DNA from: Leucobacter massiliensis
Lineage (GTDB): Bacteria; Actinomycetota; Actinomycetes; Actinomycetales; Microbacteriaceae
DNA: 63,485 bases
Reading direction: 5' to 3'
Assembly (NCBI RefSeq): GCF_002982315.1
Contig: NZ_MWZD01000015.1
Location: 1 to 63,485, forward strand
The number at the start of each line of letters is the position of its first letter. The first letter of the stretch is position 1. Positions 52,378-60,462 of this stretch are shown here, piece after piece. Under the pieces are notes generated by a model, which had not been told where the DNA came from, made no database searches, and saw nothing but the letters and a program-made list of their open reading frames with translations. The position numbers and the translations under genes were made by a program.

Positions 52378-55300
52378 ATGCGTGTGGGATCGGAACGTCG
52401 TCTGGGAGCGCGGGGCGGGGCGATCGTCGCCTCGCTGCTGGCCGCCCTGCTGATACTCATGGGATTCACCCCGCCCGCCAGTGCCGCGAACAACGTGGTC
52501 ACCGTGACCTTGCCCCAGGCGGCATCGCAGCACAACGGCAAGCCGGTGTACGAGTCCGGCGCGCCGCTGCGGGTCGAGCTCGGCTACGGCCGGATGGACG
52601 ACGGCAAGGCCGTGACCATCGAGCTTCCCGCGCAGCTGCGCGTGCAGGGTGAGCTCGACGTCGACCTCACGGGGAACGACGCCATCGAGAGCGTCACCAC
52701 CGACGCCGACGGCAACCTCGTCGTGCAGTTCGCCGATCCCTTCCCCGCCGATGTGAACCAGGGCGTGCTCTTCCTCGACCTCGACCTCGAGCCCTGGGAG
52801 ACCTCCTCCGAGGAGGAGCTCGTGTGGACCGTCGACGGGCAGCCGAGCCGCTTCGAGGTCGTCGTCACGAGCCCCGGCGACCAGCCGAAGAACGTCACGC
52901 CCGCCGAGCGCAAGAGCGCCGGCTCGGCGGACTGGCCGGCGGTCACCGTGCAGGACGGCGTCGTGCAGCTCGGCGCGGACTTCCTGGGCCGCACCATCCC
53001 CTTCACCGTCACCGTGCACACCGACGCGGGCGGGGACTTCGAGATCGCCGACGCGCTCGACCCCGGCCTGAGCTACGTGCCCGGAAGCTTCGCCGAGACG
53101 CTCACCACCTGGGACGCGCAGGGACTCAACCGGAACGGCCCCGAGCGCCGCGAGATCGCCGGCTACGACGGGACCGCCTTCACCCACCCGGTGACGCTCG
53201 CCCCCAACAGCGAGTACACGCTGAGCTACGCGGCCCGCATCACCGACGAGGCCGCCCTCGCCGCCGTGCAGGCCAAGCTGCAGGAGGCGTACGACGCAGC
53301 CGCCGCGGCCGCCGAGGAGGACGCAGGCTTCACCTTCGAGACGATCCTCGGCAACAGCGCGACGGTCACCGGCGGCCTCGACCGCGGCGAACTGCGCGGC
53401 GAGAGCGCCATCCGCGGCAGCGTGAGCGCCGCACCCAGCCCCGGCCTCGGCGCCGCCTTCCAGAAGCAGGGCACCCCCGCCGAGGCCACCATCGAGCCGA
53501 ACGACGACGGCACGCTCCCCGAGCCGATCCCCGCAAGCTACACCCTGCGCGCCGACCTCACCCCGTTCGCCGGCTTCGAGGGCACCCGCCACGAGCTGAC
53601 GCGCAACGTCGTGATCGCGGACGAGCTGCCCGCCCAGATCGACTGGCTGAGCGAGGCCGGTGACTTCCTCACCGCGGAGGGCATCGAGCTGCGGCCCGCC
53701 CCCGTCGAGGCCGGCGCCGCGCCCACCGCCGAGGAGTTCGCGGCCGACGCCTACGTCGGCAGCTACCTCGTCTCGGGCAAGACCCTGCTCATCAACGTCG
53801 GCAAGGACGTCAGCACGGACGCGCGGATCACCGTCCGGGCCGAGATCACGGACGTCGAGGGACTGAGCCCGAGCACCGAGGGGCTCCGCCCCGCGGAGGC
53901 CGCCGCCTACCAGCTGCGCAACCGCGCCGTCTTCCACTACGGCACCGCCGGCGGCGAGGGATCCTCCACCGCCGAGCGCGACGCGGATCACCGTCTCGTC
54001 GTGCCGAAGGACCCCTCCCAGGGGATCGTGGATCCGCAGCGCTTCGCGAAGACCGCGCAGGGCGGCGAGATCAGCGTGCGCCCCGGCGAGCCGGCCCTGA
54101 TCGACTTCACCTTCACCGTCGGCTCCGGAGTGGGCGACGCCCGCCAGGCCACCATCGTCGACCGCATCGACCACGCCGTGTTCGACGTCAGCGAGGAGAC
54201 GCTGCCGCAGATCCGCGAGTCGCTGCGCGGCGCCTACGACTACAACTACCCGCTCGACGGCGACACCTTCGAGGTGTCGCTGAACGCGGACGGGGATCTC
54301 GTCATCGCGCCGGGCGCCGCCTTCCCCAAGGCCGCGCCCTGGGGCGCCGCCGCACCCGACGCCGAGGGCCGCTACACCCAGGGCTACACCGTCACGGTGT
54401 CGATCCCGACCCACCCGATCGCCGGGAAGCAGACCCTCGACATCGCCAACTCTGCGAGCTACACCGGCACCGACCACGTGACCCGCTACGACTCCGGCAC
54501 CACGGCCCGCGCCACCTCGTACGGCAATGAGATGGAGGTGCGCAAGCGGCTCTACGACGCGCAGAACGACCGCTACACCGCGAATCTGCGCGTGAAGCTC
54601 GGTGAGGACGGCGCGCCCGTGCAGGACGAGTTCGTCTACCGGGTCGAGCTGATCCCGCACGGCCTGTTCACCAACATGGTGCAGGAGGTCGACGACGTGC
54701 TGCCGGAGGGCGTCGAGTTCCTCGGCTTCCTGAGCGAGTGGCAGATGCAGCACGAGCCCGAGGCCACGCCGGTCCCCGGCCCGATGCCGCTCACGAACTC
54801 GCAGGCCGTCGCCGGCTACGACGCGGCCGAGAACACCGTCACCATCGAGCGCGGCAGGCTGACCCCCGGCCAGAACTCCACGCTCTACTTCAAGGTGCGG
54901 CTCGCGGAGGTCACCCCCGATGTGGGCGTGACCAACACGATCGGCTCCACCGACGCGACCATCGTGCCCACCAACGAATACCCGCTCAACCTCGCCAAGA
55001 CCGACGCGAGCGACCCCGAGAAGCGGATCACCGACACCGGGGCGATCTTCCGCGTGAAGCAGGGCGACACCGTGATCGCCGACCGGGTCTTCGTGTACGA
55101 GGGCAAGCTGCGCGTGGCGGGGGAGACCCCGGGCACCCACCGCGTCGTCGCCGTGCCCGAGCCCGGCAGCTACACCGTGGAAGAGGTGCGCGCCCCCGCG
55201 GGGTATCAGCGCACCGACGAGGTGTTCTCCTTCACCGTCGACGAGAACGGGGTGCAGAGCCCCGCCGAGGTGCGCATCGAGAACGAGCGCACAACGGGCG

Positions 55301-55689
55301 GCGAGGAGCCCGGCGGCCGGGAGGAGCCCGAAGAGCCCGGCCAGCCCGGCGGGTCCGATGGGCCCGAGGGGCCGGATGTGCCCGGCAGCGGGGACGACGA
55401 CGCCGGGAGCGGCGGATCCGAGAGGCCCGGTGACGGCGGATCCGGCGCCGGCGGGGCCTGGGATTCCGGCGCGGAAGCGGACGCCGCGGCCGGTGCGGAC
55501 GCCGGAGCGCGTGCGGACGGCGCCGCGGGGGCGAGCGGCAACGGGCACGCGGACGCCGCCGGCGCGACGGGCGGCGGACTCGCCGTCACCGGCGGCGGGC
55601 CGATGAGCGCGTGGATCGGCGGTGCCGCGCTGCTGCTGCTCGGCGGGGCCGCGCTGCTGCTGCGCGAGCGCCGCGCGCGCCGCGGCTGA
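52378..55689 (+). CDS. Large LAXTG surface protein with isopeptide/SpaA-type domains
   Basis: A 1103-residue wall-anchored protein. The signal peptide is IVASLLAALLILMGFTPPASA. A series of beta-rich Ig-like domains follows (about 40-870), several of the 'VTIELPAQLRV', 'LDPGLSYVPGSF' and 'NVVIADELPAQIDW' adhesin type. A SpaA-like domain (about 875-980, ending YTVEEVRAPAGYQRTDEVFSF) comes next. A Gly/Glu/Pro then Ala/Gly-rich wall-spanning linker (985-1065) leads to LAVTG (1068-1072), a hydrophobic helix and RERRARR. LAXTG is the class E housekeeping sortase signal in actinobacteria. The ATG at 52378 has AGGAGG nine bases ahead. A terminator follows. Confidence 0.88.
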   Translation: MRVGSERRLGARGGAIVASLLAALLILMGFTPPASAANNVVTVTLPQAASQHNGKPVYESGAPLRVELGYGRMDDGKAVTIELPAQLRVQGELDVDLTGNDAIESVTTDADGNLVVQFADPFPADVNQGVLFLDLDLEPWETSSEEELVWTVDGQPSRFEVVVTSPGDQPKNVTPAERKSAGSADWPAVTVQDGVVQLGADFLGRTIPFTVTVHTDAGGDFEIADALDPGLSYVPGSFAETLTTWDAQGLNRNGPERREIAGYDGTAFTHPVTLAPNSEYTLSYAARITDEAALAAVQAKLQEAYDAAAAAAEEDAGFTFETILGNSATVTGGLDRGELRGESAIRGSVSAAPSPGLGAAFQKQGTPAEATIEPNDDGTLPEPIPASYTLRADLTPFAGFEGTRHELTRNVVIADELPAQIDWLSEAGDFLTAEGIELRPAPVEAGAAPTAEEFAADAYVGSYLVSGKTLLINVGKDVSTDARITVRAEITDVEGLSPSTEGLRPAEAAAYQLRNRAVFHYGTAGGEGSSTAERDADHRLVVPKDPSQGIVDPQRFAKTAQGGEISVRPGEPALIDFTFTVGSGVGDARQATIVDRIDHAVFDVSEETLPQIRESLRGAYDYNYPLDGDTFEVSLNADGDLVIAPGAAFPKAAPWGAAAPDAEGRYTQGYTVTVSIPTHPIAGKQTLDIANSASYTGTDHVTRYDSGTTARATSYGNEMEVRKRLYDAQNDRYTANLRVKLGEDGAPVQDEFVYRVELIPHGLFTNMVQEVDDVLPEGVEFLGFLSEWQMQHEPEATPVPGPMPLTNSQAVAGYDAAENTVTIERGRLTPGQNSTLYFKVRLAEVTPDVGVTNTIGSTDATIVPTNEYPLNLAKTDASDPEKRITDTGAIFRVKQGDTVIADRVFVYEGKLRVAGETPGTHRVVAVPEPGSYTVEEVRAPAGYQRTDEVFSFTVDENGVQSPAEVRIENERTTGGEEPGGREEPEEPGQPGGSDGPEGPDVPGSGDDDAGSGGSERPGDGGSGAGGAWDSGAEADAAAGADAGARADGAAGASGNGHADAAGATGGGLAVTGGGPMSAWIGGAALLLLGGAALLLRERRARRG

Positions 55690-55719
55690 GCGCGGAGCCT
55701 TCCGGGGGCTGCTTCAGCG

Positions 55720-55755
55720 GAGCGGGGGTCCGGGCGTCGTTCCGGGCCCCCGCTC
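55720..55755. terminator. Bidirectional hairpin terminator
   Basis: A 14-bp stem (55720-55733 with 55742-55755) containing one T-G pair, eight-base loop. It lies between convergent genes. Confidence 0.8.
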
Positions 55756-56308
55756 AGTCCGCGGCGAAGGGCGGGTGGATGAGCAGATCCACCCGCTCGG
55801 AGAGGAACGCGGCGAGGCTCGGGGCGCCCGACAGCGGAGCGCCCCGGCGCCAGCGCACCCGGAACTCGCCCTCGGCGTAGCCGACGGGCAGCTCCGGCGC
55901 GGGATCCGGTCCGCGATCCTCGGCCGTGCCCGCCTCGCCGAGCGGGATCCGCACCGCATCGTAGTTCACCGGCGTTCCCGCGGGGTAGCCGCCGCGCAGC
56001 GCCGCCGCCGCGATCTCCCGCCGCTCCTCGCGGGAGAGCGACTGATAGCCCGGGCGGCCGCGCTCCGCGGCACGGGTCGCGTGGCCGAGCGCGTACAGCT
56101 CGCCCTCCGCCCCGAGCAGCAGCGTGCCGACCCGCCACACCTCGCCGAGCGGCTCCATGGTCGCGGGCTTCGTCCACAGCAGCACGCGCCGCGGCGCCAC
56201 GTAGCGCGCCAGCGCCTCCGTGCCGATCCCGGCCCCGCGGAGGCGCCCGGCCGCGGCGGCGCAGGCCTCCCGCGCCCGCAGGGCCGCCGCGCTCCGATCC
56301 TCCGCCAT
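55754..56308 (-). CDS. Conserved actinobacterial protein of unknown function
   Basis: A 184-residue soluble protein. It shows YVAPRRVLLWTKPATMEPLGEVWRVGTLLLGAEGELYALGHATRAAERGRPGYQSLSREERREIAAAALRGGYP and a C-terminal LAAFLSERVDLLIHPP. This arrangement is familiar from Microbacteriaceae, where it is sometimes labelled glutaminase without good support. No catalytic motif was recognised. TACACT lies six bases ahead of the ATG at 56308 (leaderless pattern), and it diverges from the EamA exporter gene only 32 bp away. Confidence 0.7.
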   Translation of the reverse strand: MAEDRSAAALRAREACAAAAGRLRGAGIGTEALARYVAPRRVLLWTKPATMEPLGEVWRVGTLLLGAEGELYALGHATRAAERGRPGYQSLSREERREIAAAALRGGYPAGTPVNYDAVRIPLGEAGTAEDRGPDPAPELPVGYAEGEFRVRWRRGAPLSGAPSLAAFLSERVDLLIHPPFAAD

Positions 56309-56340
56309 GCGGCCAGTGTAACGGCGGTAGAGTGAGCCGG

Positions 56341-57177
56341 ATGACCTCCTCCCTCGCGCGCTCCGCCTCACGTCGCGCCACCGTCCGCGCCATGCTGCTC
56401 GTGCTCACGGGGGCCATCGGCGTGCAGGCCTCGGCGGCCATCGCCATCGGCCTGTTCGATCAGCTCGGGGTGCTCGGCACGAGCTCCGTGCGCATGGCGT
56501 TCGCGGCGGTGCTGCTGCTGATCGTGTTCCGGCCGCGCCTGCGGGGGCGCAGCCGCGGCGACTGGCTCGGGATCGTGCTCTACGGCGCCGCGATGGCCGC
56601 CATGAACGCCTTCCTCTACCTCGCCTTCGCGCGGCTGCCCATCGGCATCGCCACCACCATCGACTTCCTCGGCCCGTGCCTCGTCGCGCTCGCCGCCTCG
56701 CGCCGGCCGCGCGAGGGCCTGCTGGCGCTCGCCGCGATCCTCGGCGTCGGAATGATCGCGGGCCTGGGCGGGCCCTTCGATCCGCTCGGGATCCTCTTCG
56801 CTGCGCTCGCCGGGGCCTCCTTCGGCGGCTACACGCTGCTCGCTGCGCGCGTCGGCCAGTCGGAGGGCGGGCTGTCGAGCATGTCGCTGTCGGTGGTGGT
56901 CGCCGCGATCCTGACCCTCCCCTTCTCCGTGCCCGCCGTGCCGCTGCTGCGCCCCGAGCACCTGCTGACGCTGCTGCTCTCGGCGCTGCTCGGCACGGCG
57001 CTCGCCTTCACAGTCGACACGATGGCGGGGCGGCTCACCTCGGCGCGGGTGCTGGGCGTGTTCTTCGCCTTCGACCCGGTGGTCGGCACGGTGATCGGCG
57101 CGGTGTTCCTGGGACAGCTGCTCCCGCCGGTCGCGGTGCTGGGGGTCGTGCTCGTGGTCGCCGCGGGGGCGGGGATC
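56341..57177 (+). CDS. EamA/RhtA-type amino acid exporter, 3' end lost
   Basis: A ten-span drug/metabolite-transporter protein of which 279 residues are genuine. Two EamA repeats are visible, with LGTSSVRMAFAAVLLLIVFRPR and YLAFARLPIGIATTIDFLGPCLVAL in the first and LLSALLGTALAFTVDTMAGRLTSARVLGVFFAFDPVVGTVIGAVFLGQ in the second, the latter typical of RhtA threonine/homoserine exporters. The last helix VAVLGVVLVVAAGAGIW passes into LLYTSDAADD, the known translation of the Nextera adapter, so the native end is missing. The continuing frame to 58077 is spurious. TAGAGT lies seven bases before the ATG. Confidence 0.88.
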
Positions 57178-57235
57178 TGGCTCCTATACACATCTGACGC
57201 TGCCGACGATATGCAGTGGGGGGGACACGGGGGGC
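57177..57235 (+). other. Nextera i5 adapter remnant with readable index (assembly artefact)
   Basis: Transposase end 17 of 19 (57177-57195), GACGCTGCCGACGA exact (57196-57209), index TATGCAGT exact (57210-57217), then G-rich noise to about 57235 as expected of low-signal two-colour reads (inference). Confidence 0.97.
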
Positions 57236-57289
57236 GTGGGGTCAGGGGCGGGGATCGTGTGGTCGGCGGGGGACCGGGGCCGGGGCGCC

Positions 57290-57355
57290 GATCCCGATCC
57301 TGGCCCGGATCCCGATCCCGGCCCGGATCCCGATCCTCGCCCCGATCCCGGGTCC
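57290..57355. repeat. 18-bp tandem repeat
   Basis: Units at 57290, 57308 and 57326 share GATCCCGATCCYSGCCC, with a partial fourth. It lies in the 5' region of the CYTH gene between the scar and its promoter box. Confidence 0.8.
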
Positions 57356-57367
57356 TATGCTGGGACG

Positions 57368-58090
57368 GTGAGCGAACACGAGGGATCCGGCTCGGGGGCG
57401 CGGGAGTCGCTGGAGATCGAGCGCAAGTACGAGGCGCGGCTCGGCGCGGAGCTGCCCACCGCCGGGCGGCTGCGGGAGGCCGGCTTCGCCGCCGATGCCC
57501 CGCTGAGCTTCAGCCTGCGGGCGCAGTACCTCGACACCCCGGGCGAGGATCTCGCTGCGCAGGGCGTCGCGGTGCGCGAGCGGCACGGCGGCTCCGACGC
57601 GGGCTGGCACCTGAAGCAGCGCGGGCCCGAGGGGGTGCGCGAGCTCCACTGGCCCGCCGCCGAGCGCATGCCCGAGGGACTGCGCGAGGAGATCCGCGCC
57701 CGCATCGGCGAGGCGGTCGACGCGGTGCGGCCGCTCGCCCGCATCGACACCGAGCGCACCGTCGTGCTGCTGCGCGACGCCACGGGCGCGGCGGTGGTCG
57801 AACTGGCCGACGACCGGGTGCTCGCCGCCGATGCGGCGGGCGTGCGGCGTGCCTGGCGCGAGTGGGAGGCGGAGCTCGTGCCCGGCGCCGAGCCGGCGCT
57901 GCTGGAACGGGTGGAACCGCTGCTGCTGGAGGCGGGCGCCGAGCCCTCGCTGAGCGCGGCGAAGATCGCCCGCGCCACGGGGCGCCTCGTCGAGCTGGCG
58001 GAGCGGCAGGGCGCAGACGCGGCCGTGCTCGCGGCGCTGCGCGAGCTGGACACCTCGGATCGCGAGGCGGCGCGTAGGCTGGGCTCATGA
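57368..58090 (+). CDS. CYTH-domain (triphosphate tunnel) protein
   Basis: A 240-residue protein. The defining EIERKYE motif lies at about residues 16-22. Beta-strand charged motifs follow: AQYLDTPGEDLAAQGVAVRERHG, WHLKQRGP, DTERTVVLLRDATGAAVVELADDRV and WEAELVPG. These form the acidic/basic tunnel that binds triphosphates. There is no CHAD domain, so it is a stand-alone member, possibly a triphosphatase or thiamine-triphosphatase-like enzyme. The GTG start is preceded at exactly six bases by TATGCT (57356-57361). It overlaps the next gene. Confidence 0.9.
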   Translation: MSEHEGSGSGARESLEIERKYEARLGAELPTAGRLREAGFAADAPLSFSLRAQYLDTPGEDLAAQGVAVRERHGGSDAGWHLKQRGPEGVRELHWPAAERMPEGLREEIRARIGEAVDAVRPLARIDTERTVVLLRDATGAAVVELADDRVLAADAAGVRRAWREWEAELVPGAEPALLERVEPLLLEAGAEPSLSAAKIARATGRLVELAERQGADAAVLAALRELDTSDREAARRLGS

Positions 58091-58296
58091 GCAGCGGATC
58101 GAAGCGCCCCGCCGGCCGGGGCAAGCGGGACGAGCCCTCGCCGGAGGCGCGGCGCAAGCAGATCATCGTGGGCATCGTGATCGGAGCCGTGATGGGCGTG
58201 GTGATCAGCGCCCTGACGACCTTCTGGCTGTGGCTGCCCGCCGGGATCGCGCTCGGGCTGGCGAGCGGCGCGATCATCAAGCCGCCCGCCCAGTAG
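58087..58296 (+). CDS. Small two-span membrane protein
   Basis: A 69-residue protein with a charged Arg/Lys-rich N-terminus of 24 residues and hydrophobic stretches QIIVGIVIGAVMGVVISALT and FWLWLPAGIALGLASGAII. No family was recognised. Its ATG overlaps the CYTH gene stop (ATGA) and TAGGCT sits six bases ahead inside that gene, so it may have both coupled and leaderless expression. Confidence 0.7.
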   Translation: MSSGSKRPAGRGKRDEPSPEARRKQIIVGIVIGAVMGVVISALTTFWLWLPAGIALGLASGAIIKPPAQ

Positions 58297-58366
58297 CGCG
58301 CCGGGCGTCATCGGTGCCGCGTCCGCGTGTGCGTGTGCGTCCGTGCCCGATGCGCGCGTCGCGGAT

Positions 58367-58461
58367 GTGTACCGTTCTCGCTGCCGTGTACCTTGATCGC
58401 CGTGACCTGGGTATACGGCGGCGAGAACGGTATACGGCGGCGAGAACGGTATACGGCGGCG
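58367..58461. repeat. Long wobble-paired hairpin and 19-bp tandem repeats
   Basis: Arm 58367-58392 pairs along all 26 bases (three G-U) with 58410-58435 around a 17-base loop. The right arm is itself the first of 2.7 tandem 19-bp units (58410, 58429, 58448), each starting GGTATACGG. It sits in the 306-bp gap before the FAD oxidoreductase gene. The first 70 bp of the gap show nothing. Confidence 0.85.
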
Positions 58462-58522
58462 GCCGAGCCGCCGGGTCCGATCCCGCGGGGCGGCGTCGAC
58501 CGGACGGGCCTGCCCGACAGAA

Positions 58523-58574
58523 TGTCAACATCGTTGACATGATCGTTTACATCAGCGGCCCGATGTGCGAGGAT
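58523..58574 (+). promoter_or_regulatory. Palindromic operator and promoter of the FAD oxidoreductase gene
   Basis: Perfect palindrome TGTCAAC-ATC-GTTGACA (58523-58539) lies just ahead of TTTACA (58546-58551), a 17-bp spacer and GAGGAT (58569-58574). A GntR/FCD- or TetR-like regulator is a plausible ligand (inference); none is encoded next to it. Confidence 0.65.
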
Positions 58575-58602
58575 CGAAGCGCACACCGAGGACGAGGACG
58601 CC

Positions 58603-60024
58603 ATGCACCCCACCATTTTCGAAACGCACCGACCCGCCGCGAAGATCGTCGAGGACTCCCTCGCCGGCACGAAGCTCGCCTGCTTCTGGACCGAGGACGT
58701 CGCCGACCGAGCCGCCCGCTACCCCGCGCTCGACGGCGACACCCGCGCCGATGACGCCGTCGTCGGTGGCGGCTACGCCGGGCTGTGGACCGCGATCAAG
58801 CTGAAGACCGCCCACCCCGAGCGCCGCGTCGTGCTGCTCGAAGCCGTGCGCGTGGGCTGGGCCGCCTCCGGCCGCAACGGCGGCTTCTGCGAGGCGAGCA
58901 TCACCCACGGCGAGCCCAACGCCGAGGCCCGCTGGCCCGACGAGACGGGCACCCTGCGCCGCCTCGGCCACGAGAACCTCGACGCCATCGAGCGCTTCAT
59001 CGAGCAGCACGGCCTCGACGTCGACTTCGAGCGCACCGGCCAGCTCGCCGTCGCCAACGAGCCCCACCAGCAGGAGTGGCTCGGCGAGGGCGACGACCCC
59101 GAGGTCGAGGTGCTCGACCGCGAGGCCGTGCAGCGGCGCATCACATCCCCCACCTTCCTCGGCGGCGAGTTCGCGCCCCGCGAGAACGCGAATCTGCACC
59201 CCGCCAAGCTCGCAGCCGAGCTCGCCCGCCACGCCGCGGAGATCGGCGTCGAGATCCACGAGCACACCCCGGTGCAGCGCCTCGACGGATCCGCCGAAGA
59301 GCCGATCCGCCTCACCACCGAGCGCGGCGTCGTGACCGCCGAGCGCGTCGCGCTCTGCACCAACGTCTTCCCCTCGCTGCTCAAGCGCTACCGCTTCCAC
59401 ACCGTGCCGGTCTACGACTACGTCCTCATGACCGAGCCCCTCACCGACGAGCAGCTCGCCTCCATCGGCTGGGAGGGACGCGAGGGCCTCGCCGACATGG
59501 CCAACCAGTTCCACTACTCGCGGCTCACGAAGGACAACCGCATCCTCTGGGGCGGCTACGACGCCGTCTACTTCGCCGGCGGGCGCATCAAGCGCGAGCA
59601 CGAGGACCGCATGGAGAGCCACCGCAAGCTCGCCAGCCACTTCTTCACCACCTTCCCGCAGCTCGCGGGCGTGAAGTTCACCCACCGCTGGGCCGGGGTC
59701 ATCGACACCTCCACCCGCTTCTGCGCCTTCTTCGGTCAGGCGCACGGCGGGCGCGTGCAGTACGTCGCCGGGTTCACCGGACTCGGCGTGGGTGCCACGC
59801 ACTTCGCCGCCGACGTGCTCCTCGACCGCTTCGAGGGCCGGGTCACCGAGCGCACCGAGCTGGAGATGGTGAAGCAGGTGCCCCTGCCCTTCCCGCCCGA
59901 GCCCGCGGCCTCGATCGGCATCAACCTCACGCGCTGGTCGCTCGACCGCGCCGACCACAACCAGGGCAAGCGCAATGTGCTGCTGAAGACGCTCGACGCT
60001 TTGGGGTTGGGGTTCGACTCGTGA
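58603..60024 (+). CDS. DadA/PuuB-like FAD-dependent oxidoreductase
   Basis: A 473-residue flavoprotein of the DAO family that would oxidise an amine or amino acid to an imine. The FAD-binding site reads DDAVVGGGYAGLWTAIKL (about residues 50-67), then the SGRNGGF block, TERGVVTAERVALCTN, and a C-terminal second FAD contact YVAGFTGLGVGATHFAADVL. The overall layout resembles gamma-glutamylputrescine oxidase (inference). The ATG at 58603 has GAGGACGAGGAC ahead. Its stop overlaps the cupin gene. Confidence 0.87.
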   Translation: MHPTIFETHRPAAKIVEDSLAGTKLACFWTEDVADRAARYPALDGDTRADDAVVGGGYAGLWTAIKLKTAHPERRVVLLEAVRVGWAASGRNGGFCEASITHGEPNAEARWPDETGTLRRLGHENLDAIERFIEQHGLDVDFERTGQLAVANEPHQQEWLGEGDDPEVEVLDREAVQRRITSPTFLGGEFAPRENANLHPAKLAAELARHAAEIGVEIHEHTPVQRLDGSAEEPIRLTTERGVVTAERVALCTNVFPSLLKRYRFHTVPVYDYVLMTEPLTDEQLASIGWEGREGLADMANQFHYSRLTKDNRILWGGYDAVYFAGGRIKREHEDRMESHRKLASHFFTTFPQLAGVKFTHRWAGVIDTSTRFCAFFGQAHGGRVQYVAGFTGLGVGATHFAADVLLDRFEGRVTERTELEMVKQVPLPFPPEPAASIGINLTRWSLDRADHNQGKRNVLLKTLDALGLGFDS

Positions 60025-60392
60025 GCGCTGCGAGCGGGGAGCTGCTGCCCGAGGGGCGCAACGCCGCCGTGCGCGGCCTCGACGCCGCGGTGGAGCTGGA
60101 GGCGGTGCCCGCCGCGGAGACGGTCTCGGGGGAGCCGCGCCAGGGCATCGCCGAGCTGGGATCGATCGGCGGCGTCGCGACCGGGATCTGGGAGCTGCGC
60201 GGCGGCACCGTCACCGACACCGAGACCGACGAACTGTTCGTCGTGCTCTCGGGCGGCGCGGTGGTCGAGCTGCTCGACGAGGGACGCACCGTGGAGCTCG
60301 GCCCCGGCGACGTGATGCGCCTGCTCGCGGGCACGCGCACCCGCTGGACGGTGACGGACCACATCCGCAAGGTGTACATCGCCGCCGAGTGA
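60021..60392 (+). CDS. Cupin-domain protein (EutQ/DUF861-like)
   Basis: A 123-residue single-domain cupin: GIWELRGGTVTDTETDELFVVLSGGAVVELLDEGRTVELGPGDVMRLLAGTRTRWTVTDHIRKVYIA. The usual His ligands of motif 1 are absent, so metal binding is doubtful, as in many DUF861 members. The GTG overlaps the FAD oxidoreductase stop (GTGA). Such cupins often accompany DAO-family oxidases of amine catabolism. Confidence 0.85.
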   Translation: MSAASGELLPEGRNAAVRGLDAAVELEAVPAAETVSGEPRQGIAELGSIGGVATGIWELRGGTVTDTETDELFVVLSGGAVVELLDEGRTVELGPGDVMRLLAGTRTRWTVTDHIRKVYIAAE

Positions 60393-60462
60393 GCCTCCGG
60401 CCCCGCGGCGCACGGCCCGAGCCGGGCCGGCGCCGCGAGGCGGGTTGCGCGGCCGGCCCGCC

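Noticed and set aside
56341..58077. A 581-residue transporter fused to a long Arg/Ala-rich tail
   Set aside because: The tail begins with adapter sequence and then overlaps the CYTH gene in another frame.
58410..58461. Short CRISPR-like array
   Set aside because: Units are contiguous 19-bp tandem copies without spacers and there are no cas genes.
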